Part shown: one piece after another, positions 6,953 through 13,701 of the stretch
Layout: each line of letters opens with the position of its first letter
Position numbering within the stretch: position 1 is the first letter of the stretch
Assembly (NCBI GenBank): GCA_050633325.1
Contig: JBOEGH010000025.1
Location: 1-34,140 of the forward strand
Length of the DNA: 34,140 nucleotides
Reading direction: 5' to 3'
DNA from: UBA1672 sp050633325
GTDB taxonomy: Bacteria > Pseudomonadota > Alphaproteobacteria > Micavibrionales > Micavibrionaceae
The notes under the pieces: generated by a model
What the model was told of the DNA's origin: nothing
Seen by the model: the letters and a program-made list of their open reading frames with translations, nothing else
Databases searched by the model: none
Program-made: the position numbers and the translations under genes

Positions 6953-7690
6953 TTATTGAACATAATTTGGTAATATTAATCCTAAACGTATAGCCTTTGT
7001 TACTGCAAAAACTCTTTCGTTTGTTTCAAGTTTTGTGTAGGCGTTATTTAGATGAAACCTGACTGTGGAATATGAAATCCCTAGTATGTCAGATATTACT
7101 GCATCACTTTTTCCTTCGGCAGCCCAGTGTAATATTTCACGTTCTCTGTTTGTCAGATTGATCTTTGTATCGTTATTGTCAGCTTGTAACAATTCAAGAT
7201 ATGCTAAGTGAAATTGGCGGCAAATAGCGTTTATTTTCGTTAACACATCAACATCATGAGTAATGCCAGGTATGCTGCTAGCTAAGCCAACGCCAGATAA
7301 TTCTCCATTTATACCATGCATGGGCACAGCTATTCCATCATGTAGTTTTTCTTCCTTAGCCTCATGCATTAACTGTTTTTGGGGAGTGGAAATGTTCATA
7401 TGGTCTGTAACAAATTCCCAAGTAAAAGGGCGATTGGATATAAAGCAAAACTTTGGAACTGGATCTAACTTGTCGTAGCCATTCTCTATGTAATACGTCA
7501 TCCAGCTTTCTGGATAGTTTCTCATTACGGCATGACCTGCATCCATACTTACGGAGGGGTGATCAGTAATTAAACTGTAGCATATTCTGTCATAACCGTA
7601 ATGTTTTAGAATTCTTTCGAAGTGAGAAAACACGCCATCTGCAGTCGTTTCTGCATTTGTGTTTTCTATGAAAGATTCGAGAGTGTACAT
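6953..7690 (-). CDS. LuxR-family quorum-sensing transcription factor
   Basis: A 245-aa regulator with an N-terminal autoinducer-binding domain and a C-terminal GerE-type helix-turn-helix. All the hallmark ligand-pocket residues are readable: Trp63 and Tyr67 in SWMTYYIENGY, Asp76 in KLDPVP, and Trp91 in FTWEF. The DNA-binding region at about 178-240 begins LTNREREILHWAAEGKS and contains ISYSTVRFHLNNAYTKL. ATG at 7690 follows the xre stop by a single base, implying one transcript. The gene is directly upstream of the AHL synthase, so it is very likely the cognate receptor. Confidence 0.94.
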   Translation of the reverse strand: MYTLESFIENTNAETTADGVFSHFERILKHYGYDRICYSLITDHPSVSMDAGHAVMRNYPESWMTYYIENGYDKLDPVPKFCFISNRPFTWEFVTDHMNISTPQKQLMHEAKEEKLHDGIAVPMHGINGELSGVGLASSIPGITHDVDVLTKINAICRQFHLAYLELLQADNNDTKINLTNREREILHWAAEGKSDAVISDILGISYSTVRFHLNNAYTKLETNERVFAVTKAIRLGLILPNYVQ

Positions 7691-7691
7691 T

Positions 7692-8051
7692 CTATTTTTT
7701 TACCATTGATTTAATAAATTTAATTATATCTTTTTTTAATTCTTCATTTTCGATATCTTTGAACATTGAGAGCATTTTCATAGTCGACTTATCTAAGTTT
7801 TCTTTCTTTGTTCCTGTTTTTTTACTATCCATATTATCATATAACTGATCTATGCTTATTCCCAAGGCTAAAGAATACCTGTACATATTAGATGCGCTAA
7901 TGTGGCTAAGACCTTTTTCATGTTTTTGTATTTGTTGAAAGGTTGTATTTAGTTTTTCTGCTAAATCAGATTGTGAAAGTTTACGTGCTTTACGGTAGTA
8001 CTTTAACTTTTTACTGACGTGGGCATCTATGTAATCAACTTTAAGATTCAC
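7692..8051 (-). CDS. XRE/Cro-CI family regulator heading the quorum-sensing operon
   Basis: A 119-aa protein with an N-terminal HTH_3 domain: KLKYYRKARKLSQSDLAEKL, then the recognition-helix region FQQIQKHEKGLSHISASNMY (about residues 38-57). A lysine-rich helical tail may mediate dimerisation. The DYIDAHVSKKLK...FQQIQKxE pattern is that of a common alphaproteobacterial chromosomal regulator group rather than a phage repressor. It starts at GTG 8051 with AAAGGA 8 nt upstream and ends 1 bp before luxR. I infer that it controls the whole operon, possibly its own promoter through the inverted repeat at 8077-8098. Confidence 0.88.
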   Translation of the reverse strand: MNLKVDYIDAHVSKKLKYYRKARKLSQSDLAEKLNTTFQQIQKHEKGLSHISASNMYRYSLALGISIDQLYDNMDSKKTGTKKENLDKSTMKMLSMFKDIENEELKKDIIKFIKSMVKK

Positions 8052-8076
8052 AAATAATATCCTTTATTTTTTAAAT

Positions 8077-8098
8077 TAGTGTGCTTATACATGCACTA
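8077..8098 (-). promoter_or_regulatory. Imperfect inverted repeat over the putative xre -10 region
   Basis: TAGTGTGC and GCACTA arms flank TTATACAT. On the minus strand this includes TGTATAAG, an extended -10-like element (TATAAG at 8089-8084) about 33 bp upstream of the xre GTG. It is a plausible XRE autoregulatory operator; no -35 match is obvious. Confidence 0.35.
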
Positions 8099-8421
8099 CG
8101 TAATTAATAGGAATGTATAATGTACTTATCCCTCAATAGTCATTTTGTAGATGTGACTACTATATCATTTAGTTTATCAAACGATAATGGGGCACAAACA
8201 ATAAACGATATCCCTTCTGGACTCATCTCATTGTATTAGGATTTTAATATAAAAACCTTTTATTAGCAAAATTAAATGTCATCTGGTTGTTATTTTATAT
8301 ATTTAACTATCAATAATAGGGTGATCTGCTCTTGTTGATAATGTTTAAATTAAAGGTGTGATAATTGAAAATAGGCAGGGATTGTAGCTTAAGGGCTGTT
8401 TCTGAGGTTATTCCTTGAAAA
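8099..8421. other. AT-rich non-coding right part of the island
   Basis: No gene can be supported. The stretch is AT-rich and contains a 6-bp inverted repeat TAGTCA/TGACTA (8137-8142, 8154-8159). It probably holds the upstream control region of the quorum-sensing operon plus remnants left by deletion. Confidence 0.5.
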
Positions 8422-8447
8422 GTGGTACACAAAGGTGCTACACACGA
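8422..8447 (+). repeat. Right-end GTGGTACACA-type repeats, possible integrase arm sites
   Basis: GTGGTACACA (8422-8431) and GTGCTACACACGA (8435-8447) resemble GTGGTACACACGA at 5151-5163 in the same orientation. They lie about 60 bp inside the right att copy. Confidence 0.5.
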
Positions 8448-8507
8448 AGACAATTATAACCGATTAAGTTATTGTTATATAATAATTATATGCTCTGGAG
8501 ACGATAT

Positions 8508-8531
8508 TTCAATTCTCCCCAGCAGCACCAT
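8508..8531 (+). repeat. attR: 24-bp copy of the tRNA-Thr 3' end
   Basis: A perfect repeat of 5060-5083, covering half of the T-arm, the acceptor 3' strand and CCA. No tRNA 5' part precedes it, so it is a displaced 3' end left by integration. Confidence 0.92.
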
Positions 8532-8789
8532 TTTATACTCACCATCCTGACACTGCTCTATAAGCGAGAATGGAAGAGCTTTTGCGGGAGTTAGAAAACC
8601 TTCATTTCGCACGTATGGCAATATATAATTACAGGTTAATATGACGGGTAACTCCAACAGCCATCTGCTAATATGATATAATTATACAATGTGAACATTT
8701 TTGAATTTAAAGGAAAAATGTTGGGTGTCGTTAAAGGACTGATTCTAAGCAGCTCCGCGCGTATATATTATAATGGAATTAAAGCTTTT
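8532..8789. other. Gene-free stretch right of the island
   Basis: No supported gene. A 60-codon minus-strand frame here runs through the att copy and reads tRNA sequence, so it is not credible. The segment around 8560-8600 has a CTCCCGCAAAAGC string (minus strand) faintly like the CCCGCGAAAGCGGG dispersed repeats of Alphaproteobacteria, too degraded to assign. Confidence 0.5.
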
Positions 8790-9212
8790 CTAATCAACCT
8801 CATGAGCAGTCAGAAACATGGATTTCTGTAATGCTGTGAAGAACTGTTGATAGGGGTGAGGGGCTTCAACTGGGGTTACGTTATATGTAGCATTAGCACG
8901 AACAAGTGTTTGCTTTTCTCCGCGCGGGCGAACTGTGACCGTCATTCGCAAAGAATAACCATCTAGCTTGGTGCCGCTTACCGTACCTAATTCATTATCA
9001 GCTTTATCTATAACAAACCCTAAATCTTGTAATGTGGCAATCACTGTGCGCAATGTTTTTGTGCGATCAACCGTATCAAACGCTCTTGTTTGAATTTGCC
9101 TTATAGCTACTTGAGATTCTGATGTCTCCATTACTTGATCCATTGATGTCGTTTGGCAGCTGGCCAAAGAAAAACAAGCAATTGCTAGGGGTAATACTGC
9201 ATATTTATTCAT
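8790..9212 (-). CDS. Small lipoprotein, paralogue of the upstream gene
   Basis: A 140-aa protein with a lipoprotein signal peptide, lipobox LASC with Cys at about residue 19. The mature part shares a pattern with the product of 9225-9755: ESQ/ES..RQIQTRAFDT, then LQDLGFVIDKADNELGTVSGTK, then a C-terminal YQQFFTALQKSMFL. It is predicted to be anchored to a membrane facing the periplasm. Function unknown. The gene is 12 bp downstream of its paralogue and is the last of a three-gene lipoprotein operon. Confidence 0.85.
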   Translation of the reverse strand: MNKYAVLPLAIACFSLASCQTTSMDQVMETSESQVAIRQIQTRAFDTVDRTKTLRTVIATLQDLGFVIDKADNELGTVSGTKLDGYSLRMTVTVRPRGEKQTLVRANATYNVTPVEAPHPYQQFFTALQKSMFLTAHEVD

Positions 9213-9224
9213 GAAATAATCTTT

Positions 9225-9755
9225 CTAAATTTCATTTGCCTCAAGGAAAACAGACTTGGATAGCTTGTTAAAAAATTCCTGATATATATTAGGATCCTCA
9301 ATGCTTTGTGTTTTAGAGACTTGGCCTTGAGTATTCCATACTATCCTTTGGAAGGTCACACGTAATTTTGTTGTTTTTTTACCAGCTGGGTGGGTTATTA
9401 AAGAAGCTCGTATTTTCTGGTTTTTATCTATTGGCATAACGCCGCCACCTAATGCAGCAACAAATATAGCTGCCGCTACTTGCCCAGCTTCTGTTGCATC
9501 ACGATCTTTAGATCCAACGATGACTCCAAGGCTGGTTTCAGAAGCGTCAATATTATAGCCCAAGTCCTGTAACACACCTGCTCCTGAAACTAGAAGTTTT
9601 TTTTCGTTTGGTGTATCAAATGAACGCGTTTGCAATTGTCTTAATTCAAGGCTCTCACTTGTTAACTGCAAAGCCTCTTTTGGGATCGTTTGATTACATG
9701 CTGACAATGGTATTGCCAAAATAAATACTAAACTTATTTTTAATAAGTGCCTCAT
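9225..9755 (-). CDS. Lipoprotein with RQLQTRSFDT motif
   Basis: A 176-aa lipoprotein with lipobox LSAC (Cys at about 20). Its motif series ESLELRQLQTRSFDT, LQDLGYNIDASETSLGVIVG and YQEFFNKLSKSVFLEANE is shared with the neighbour at 8790-9212, marking a local duplication. It differs by a Gly/Ala-rich hydrophobic insert (AAAIFVAALGGGVMP, mid-protein) that could be a membrane-touching loop. It sits between the BamE-like gene (22 bp upstream) and its paralogue. I know families of such paired lipoproteins but no established function. Confidence 0.85.
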   Translation of the reverse strand: MRHLLKISLVFILAIPLSACNQTIPKEALQLTSESLELRQLQTRSFDTPNEKKLLVSGAGVLQDLGYNIDASETSLGVIVGSKDRDATEAGQVAAAIFVAALGGGVMPIDKNQKIRASLITHPAGKKTTKLRVTFQRIVWNTQGQVSKTQSIEDPNIYQEFFNKLSKSVFLEANEI

Positions 9756-9777
9756 TACTACATATACCTTATTATAT

Positions 9778-10182
9778 TTAGAAACTTGATTTGTGGTATG
9801 CGAAATCGCGAACTCTTTTATCAGTATTGAATTTAATTATGACTGTAATTGTTGATTGCGATGTCCGAGACGCTCCGCCACCAACATTGCTTAAAGTAAA
9901 TGTCAGTCCATTACTAGCTGATACAACGCCTTCGGTGTAAAATTTATCGTAAATCCAAACTTCGTTACCGTTCTCATCTGTTGAAACTACATTTGGGGAG
10001 CCTAGTGTTTCAGCTACTGCGGCACCAGACATTCCTTTTTTTATGTTTCTCTGTACCTCACCTACGGTAAAAGTTGGTTTTTCTGATTGTGCTACTTCAT
10101 TGGCGTGCCAAGAGGCTTTCTGAGCACAAGCTGTTAATAATAGGCAAGTTGAGGTTGTTAGAATAAAAGTCTGGAAGCGCAT
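9778..10182 (-). CDS. BamE/SmpA-like small lipoprotein
   Basis: A 134-aa protein starting MRFQTFILTTSTCLLLTACA, a signal peptide ending in lipobox LTAC. The mature part has the SmpA/OmlA-type pattern: VGEVQRNIKKGMSGAAVAETLGSPNVV followed by NEVWIYDKFY, where a short helix precedes a Gly-Ser-Pro turn and a W-x-Y strand. This fold occurs in BamE and in many unrelated lipoproteins, so membership of the BAM complex is not implied. It is the first gene of the lipoprotein trio and is preceded by a candidate promoter. Confidence 0.82.
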   Translation of the reverse strand: MRFQTFILTTSTCLLLTACAQKASWHANEVAQSEKPTFTVGEVQRNIKKGMSGAAVAETLGSPNVVSTDENGNEVWIYDKFYTEGVVSASNGLTFTLSNVGGGASRTSQSTITVIIKFNTDKRVRDFAYHKSSF

Positions 10183-10216
10183 GGTGTAACTCCAATTTTA
10201 ATAAGTTGTGACATGA

Positions 10217-10245
10217 GTATTAAACAATACCTGTGCTTGTGTAAA
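10217..10245 (-). promoter_or_regulatory. Possible promoter of the lipoprotein operon
   Basis: On the minus strand, TTTACA (10245-10240, 5/6 to -35) is followed after 17 bp by TAATAC (10222-10217, weak -10). It also lies inside a TAAACAA/TTGTTTA inverted repeat. It is 35-60 bp upstream of the BamE-like gene. Confidence 0.35.
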
Positions 10246-10260
10246 GCTTGTTTAAGGAAA

Positions 10261-11541
10261 TTACTCATGGAATTCTTCTTTCTCAGGTATGCGCGTAAAG
10301 GCGATTTTCGTACCTACATGATCGGCTGCGGTTTTTTGGTGCATACCTATTGTCACCGCTTGTTTTCCAAATCGCTTGTTTATGGCATCTATAGTAGATG
10401 ATAGTGCGGAATTATTATGTTCCTCTATGCTGTTATTTCCAAATAAATCCATGGTTATCTGTTCTCTCTCATGTAGGTCATGGATAGTAATTGATACTTT
10501 CTTGAGATTGGTGTCGCCTATATCGATCACCATATCATGCCACATGCGTTCCAGAGAGTTTATGAAAGTGAAGTTATCTTGTGCTGGTGAAAAACTGGTA
10601 TAGCGTTCCCAATGCGTTTTATTCATAGAGCGAACACTTAAAGAAAACTTGCGAGCATATAGGTTACACCGTCTTAATCTTGTTGCTGCCTTAATTGTTA
10701 GTTGCTTTGTGATGTTAAAGGCAAGGGTAGGGTGTCTGTGTTCAGGGTCAAGAACGCGACTGTGCCCGACAACACTTTTTTGCGTCGTCGCCTCAGGTAT
10801 TTCATAACCATGCAGCTTATACCAAAACTTTTCACCAGCAACATTTCCCCATATTTTCCGCGCATGTTTGGGTTCTATATTCCAGAGCTGTTCAATTGTA
10901 TAGATGCCAGCATGGTTTAGTCGTTTCTCTGTTTGTGCTCCGATACCAGTTAAACTTCTTAGGCTCTGTTTAAAGAGTATGTCTTTGTAATCATTAGGTG
11001 CAAGAATGGTTAAACCATCAGGCTTTTGCATGTCACTTGCCAGTTTTGCCAAAAATACATTCTGCGCAGCACCAATGGAGCATTTTATGTATTCACCTAC
11101 ATTGTCACGTAAACCTTGTTTTATATTTCGTGCTATTTGGTTGATTTTCTCTGGTGTATTTTCGTTGGAATATAGTTCACATGCTGCCTCATCGATGGAG
11201 TATGTTTTGGTAATGTGGGTATGGTTCTCAACTTCATCCATAATCCAGTCATGGTATTTCACATATATGTCGTGTTTAGCCAATACGCAGACTAGGTCAG
11301 GGCACATTTTCTTTGCTTCATAAATCTTTGTACCAGTCTTTATGCCATAGGCTTTAGCTTCATAACTTGCAGCAATAGCGCATGTGCCATCGGTCATCAT
11401 AGGGACAACAGCCACAGGCTTTCCACGTAGATCTTTATTCTCTTGTTGTTCGACGCTTGCAAAGAAACTGTTGAGGTCGAAGAATAGCCACTTAATCGTG
11501 CCCACGGGTGTGAATTTGGTTTTTTCTTTTGTGTTTGTCAT
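10261..11541 (-). CDS. Y-family (DinB/UmuC-type) translesion DNA polymerase
   Basis: A 426-aa error-prone polymerase. The palm motif LFFDLNSFFASVEQQ holds the first metal-binding Asp, and YSIDEAACEL holds the second Asp-Glu pair. A fingers region (PVAVVPMMTDGTCAIAASYEAKAYGI), a helix-hairpin-helix (SLTGIGAQTEKRL) and a little-finger domain follow. I prefer ATG 11541, because the upstream in-frame TTG at 11583 falls inside an SOS box. The sequence departs enough from textbook DinB (SIDEAAC instead of SIDEAFL) that I give no symbol. It is not accompanied by imuA/imuB or dnaE2. The LexA-type box just upstream indicates induction by DNA damage. Confidence 0.92.
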   Translation of the reverse strand: MTNTKEKTKFTPVGTIKWLFFDLNSFFASVEQQENKDLRGKPVAVVPMMTDGTCAIAASYEAKAYGIKTGTKIYEAKKMCPDLVCVLAKHDIYVKYHDWIMDEVENHTHITKTYSIDEAACELYSNENTPEKINQIARNIKQGLRDNVGEYIKCSIGAAQNVFLAKLASDMQKPDGLTILAPNDYKDILFKQSLRSLTGIGAQTEKRLNHAGIYTIEQLWNIEPKHARKIWGNVAGEKFWYKLHGYEIPEATTQKSVVGHSRVLDPEHRHPTLAFNITKQLTIKAATRLRRCNLYARKFSLSVRSMNKTHWERYTSFSPAQDNFTFINSLERMWHDMVIDIGDTNLKKVSITIHDLHEREQITMDLFGNNSIEEHNNSALSSTIDAINKRFGKQAVTIGMHQKTAADHVGTKIAFTRIPEKEEFHE

Positions 11542-11577
11542 GTGTCTATTGTTGTCACTAAGACGTATTAGAGTCAA

Positions 11578-11592
11578 GAACAAATAGAGAAC
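11578..11592. promoter_or_regulatory. Alphaproteobacterial LexA (SOS) box GAAC-N7-GAAC
   Basis: GAAC (11578-11581), 7 bp, GAAC (11589-11592): an exact match to the direct-repeat SOS operator of alphaproteobacterial LexA. It is 37 bp upstream of the polymerase ATG. Confidence 0.82.
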
Positions 11593-11690
11593 AAAGGTTG
11601 GGGGGACAACGGTGCTGAGTGGAGAATTTAACCCTATACTTCAGAATCTCAAATTATTTGACGACAGACAGTGAATTTATGTCCATAAAC

Positions 11691-11735
11691 GTTGACATAT
11701 GATAATCTGTCCATTATTGTCGACATATATTCTGT
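11691..11735 (+). promoter_or_regulatory. Promoter region of the arsenic operon with a direct repeat
   Basis: GTTGACATATGATAATCTGT (11691-11710) is echoed by GTCGACATATATTCTGT (11719-11735). The first copy holds a perfect -35 TTGACA (11692-11697), followed after 17 bp by TATTGT (4/6). The second copy would lie across the start region, a natural repressor position. No arsR is present nearby to bind it. Confidence 0.5.
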
Positions 11736-11795
11736 TGAGGTGTTCTAACGTTTATTGCGGTGTTATGGCATCACTATATAACGAAAGGTATTATT

Positions 11796-12236
11796 ATGAA
11801 GCGTATCCATATTCACATTGGCGTAGAAAATATTGATGATAGTGTCAGGTTTTATAGCGCATTATTTAATGCAGAGCCTTCTAAGGTTAAGTTGGATTAT
11901 GCGAAATGGATGTTAGAAGATCCATGTGTTAATTTTGCCATATCTACCCGTGTAGGGGTGAAGGGGCTAGACCATTTGGGTATTCAAGTTGATGATATGG
12001 CAGATTTAGACGGAATAAGAAGCCAAATGTCTGCGGCTAATATATCTACACATGATGATGGAGAGACTACGTGCTGCTACGCGAAGTCAGAGAAATCATG
12101 GGTTAAAGACCCTGATGGTGTCGCGTGGGAGGCATATCAAACTATGGAAGATGTTCAGGTATTTTCTGAGAAAGAGATTAACAATTCATCATCTTGTTGT
12201 GTGATAGAAGATGATGAAAAGTCAGGATGCTGCTAG
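11796..12236 (+). CDS. arsI: ArsI/CadI-type VOC dioxygenase (putative C-As lyase)
   Basis: Vicinal-oxygen-chelate protein of the ArsI/CadI family, whose studied members cleave the carbon-arsenic bond of trivalent organoarsenicals. ATG 11796 has AAAGG 7 nt upstream, giving 146 aa. Metal ligands are predicted at His5 (MKRIHIH), His60 (GLDHLGIQV) and Glu112 (DGVAWEAY). The substrate-binding vicinal Cys93-Cys94 pair is in ETTCCYAKS. An unusual tail adds two more Cys pairs (SSSCCVIEDD and the terminal GCC), which may sequester metal. It is the first gene of a three-gene arsenic operon, ending 2 bp before arsC's preferred start. Confidence 0.88.
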   Translation: MKRIHIHIGVENIDDSVRFYSALFNAEPSKVKLDYAKWMLEDPCVNFAISTRVGVKGLDHLGIQVDDMADLDGIRSQMSAANISTHDDGETTCCYAKSEKSWVKDPDGVAWEAYQTMEDVQVFSEKEINNSSSCCVIEDDEKSGCC

Positions 12237-12238
12237 CC

Positions 12239-12649
12239 ATGAAAGATGTTTTAATTCTTTGTACCGGTAATTCGTGCAGGTCTATAATGGCGGAGGCTCT
12301 GATCAATTATTTAGCGCCAAAATGCTATAATGCGGTTAGTGCAGGTAGTAACCCCACAGGTGAAGTTCATCCAAAATCTATTGAAACATTGATACGTAAT
12401 GATGTTGTTGCCGGTAATCCCAGAAGTAAGTCATGGGACGAATTTGATGGGCGCACCTTTGATATTGTTATTACTGTTTGTGATGCTGCGGCAACTGAAT
12501 CTTGTCCTATATTCTTGGGGGCTGATAAAAGAATACATTGGAGCATTCCTGACCCGGCGCATGTTAAAGGAAATGAGGTTGAAATAAATAACTCCTTTGA
12601 TGGAGCATTTAATATGTTGAAAAACAAAATAGAGGAAGAGCTGTTATGA
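12239..12649 (+). CDS. arsC: Thioredoxin-coupled arsenate reductase (LMW-PTP fold)
   Basis: Reduces arsenate to arsenite for export. The 136-aa product has the CX5R phosphate loop CTGNSCRS with Cys8 and Arg14, and the redox pair Cys81 and Cys89 in TVCDAAATESCP. HWSIPDPA follows, supplying the general-acid Asp. This arrangement marks the thioredoxin-dependent class rather than the glutaredoxin class. ATG 12239 gives the normal N-terminus MKDVLILCTG. An in-frame ATG at 12227, which overlaps the arsI stop, is an alternative. Its stop overlaps the acr3 start by 4 bp. Confidence 0.93.
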   Translation: MKDVLILCTGNSCRSIMAEALINYLAPKCYNAVSAGSNPTGEVHPKSIETLIRNDVVAGNPRSKSWDEFDGRTFDIVITVCDAAATESCPIFLGADKRIHWSIPDPAHVKGNEVEINNSFDGAFNMLKNKIEEELL

Positions 12650-13689
12650 GTGTTAGCACACCATCGCCAATGGGGTCGTTTGAGAGGTATTTATCTGTTT
12701 GGGTTGGAATATCAATACTGATAGGCGTTGCTTTAGGTGTCGCTTTTCCCGTCATCTTCCAATCTATAGCGGCGATAGAATATGCGAGTGTTAATCTTGT
12801 CGTGGCGGTATTTATATGGGTGATGATTTACCCGATGATGGTAAATGTAGATTTTTCAAGCTTGAAGGATGTTGGGAAAAAACCTAAAGGGATTTGCATT
12901 ACTGTTATTGTTAACTGGTTGATAAAACCCTTCACTATGGCTGCGCTGGGTATATTATTTTTCAAATATTTATTTGCAGGATTAGTAGAACCAGATGATG
13001 CAAAGCAATATATAGCGGGCATGATTTTGCTTGGGGTTGCGCCGTGTACGGCGATGGTCTTTGTGTGGAGTCAATTGGTAAAAGGAGATGCAAATTATAC
13101 GCTTGTTCAGGTATCTATAAATGATGTGATTATGGTTTTTGCCTTTGCGCCGTTAACGGCTTTGTTGTTGGGGATTACAGACATAATTGTGCCGTGGGAA
13201 ACTTTGGCTTTGTCCGTTGCTCTTTATGTTATTATTCCATTGGTTACCGGATATATGACGCGAAAAGTTCTTGATCGTAGAGGCGAGGGTAAAGAAATTG
13301 ATCGCTTCACAAGTAAGATAAAACCGTTTTCGATTATGGGCTTGCTTGCAACAATTGTGTTGTTATTTGGGTTTCAGGCGCAAACCATTATAGACAAGCC
13401 CCTTGTTATTGCACTTATCGCGATACCTCTTTTAATACAAAGTTACGGTGTTTTTGCCATTGCATATGGTTGGGCATATTTGTGGCGCGTACCATTTAGC
13501 ACGGCTGCGCCTGCCGCTTTGATAGGTACGTCGAATTTCTTTGAACTGGCGGTGGCTGTTGCTATCAGTTTATTTGGTTTAAATTCAGGGGCTGCTTTGG
13601 CTACTGTTGTGGGTGTGTTGGTTGAAGTTCCGGTTATGTTGTCTTTGGTTGCCGTTGCCAACCGTACCAGGTTTAAATTTATTGATTAA
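12646..13689 (+). CDS. acr3: Arsenite efflux permease, Acr3 family
   Basis: A 347-aa inner-membrane transporter of the bile/arsenite/riboflavin superfamily with about ten membrane segments. The residues essential in Acr3 are present: Cys134 in LLGVAPCTAMVFVW and Glu300 in GTSNFFELAVAVAI. The NxxxKPFTMAA block after TM3 (near residue 95) also fits. It exports the arsenite made by ArsC. Translation is coupled to arsC by the ATGA overlap. Downstream it converges with the metallopeptidase-like gene after 12 bp, with only a weak hairpin between. Confidence 0.95.
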   Translation: MSVSTPSPMGSFERYLSVWVGISILIGVALGVAFPVIFQSIAAIEYASVNLVVAVFIWVMIYPMMVNVDFSSLKDVGKKPKGICITVIVNWLIKPFTMAALGILFFKYLFAGLVEPDDAKQYIAGMILLGVAPCTAMVFVWSQLVKGDANYTLVQVSINDVIMVFAFAPLTALLLGITDIIVPWETLALSVALYVIIPLVTGYMTRKVLDRRGEGKEIDRFTSKIKPFSIMGLLATIVLLFGFQAQTIIDKPLVIALIAIPLLIQSYGVFAIAYGWAYLWRVPFSTAAPAALIGTSNFFELAVAVAISLFGLNSGAALATVVGVLVEVPVMLSLVAVANRTRFKFID

Positions 13690-13701
13690 AAGCGTTGATT
13701 T

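Larger units (their letters stand above)
5060..8531. mobile_element. tRNA-Thr-inserted genomic island with quorum-sensing cargo, integrase broken
   Basis: The element is bounded by a perfect 24-bp direct repeat of the tRNA-Thr 3' end (5060-5083 and 8508-8531). A tyrosine-integrase N-terminus begins 84 bp after the left copy, the usual layout of tRNA-targeting islands. The cargo is xre, luxR, luxI and an unknown gene on the opposite strand. Base composition is visibly AT-richer than the flanks. Short GTGGTACACA-type repeats lie inside both ends and could be integrase arm sites. The integrase lacks its catalytic domain, so I infer a fossil or trans-mobilised element. A larger ancestral island reduced by deletion is also possible. 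Confidence 0.88.

Noticed and set aside
5008..8531. CRISPR or prophage interpretation of the repeat-bounded region
   Set aside because: There are no spaced repeat arrays and no phage structural, replication or lysis genes; the end repeats are a two-copy att pair.
8475..8657. 60-codon minus-strand frame at the right end of the island
   Set aside because: It reads through the 24-bp tRNA copy (giving MVLLGRI from tRNA bases) and has no recognisable family; it is an accident of the att site.
11541..11583. TTG-initiated N-terminal extension of the Y-family polymerase
   Set aside because: The TTG lies inside the LexA box and the added residues match no family N-terminus; ATG 11541 is preferred.
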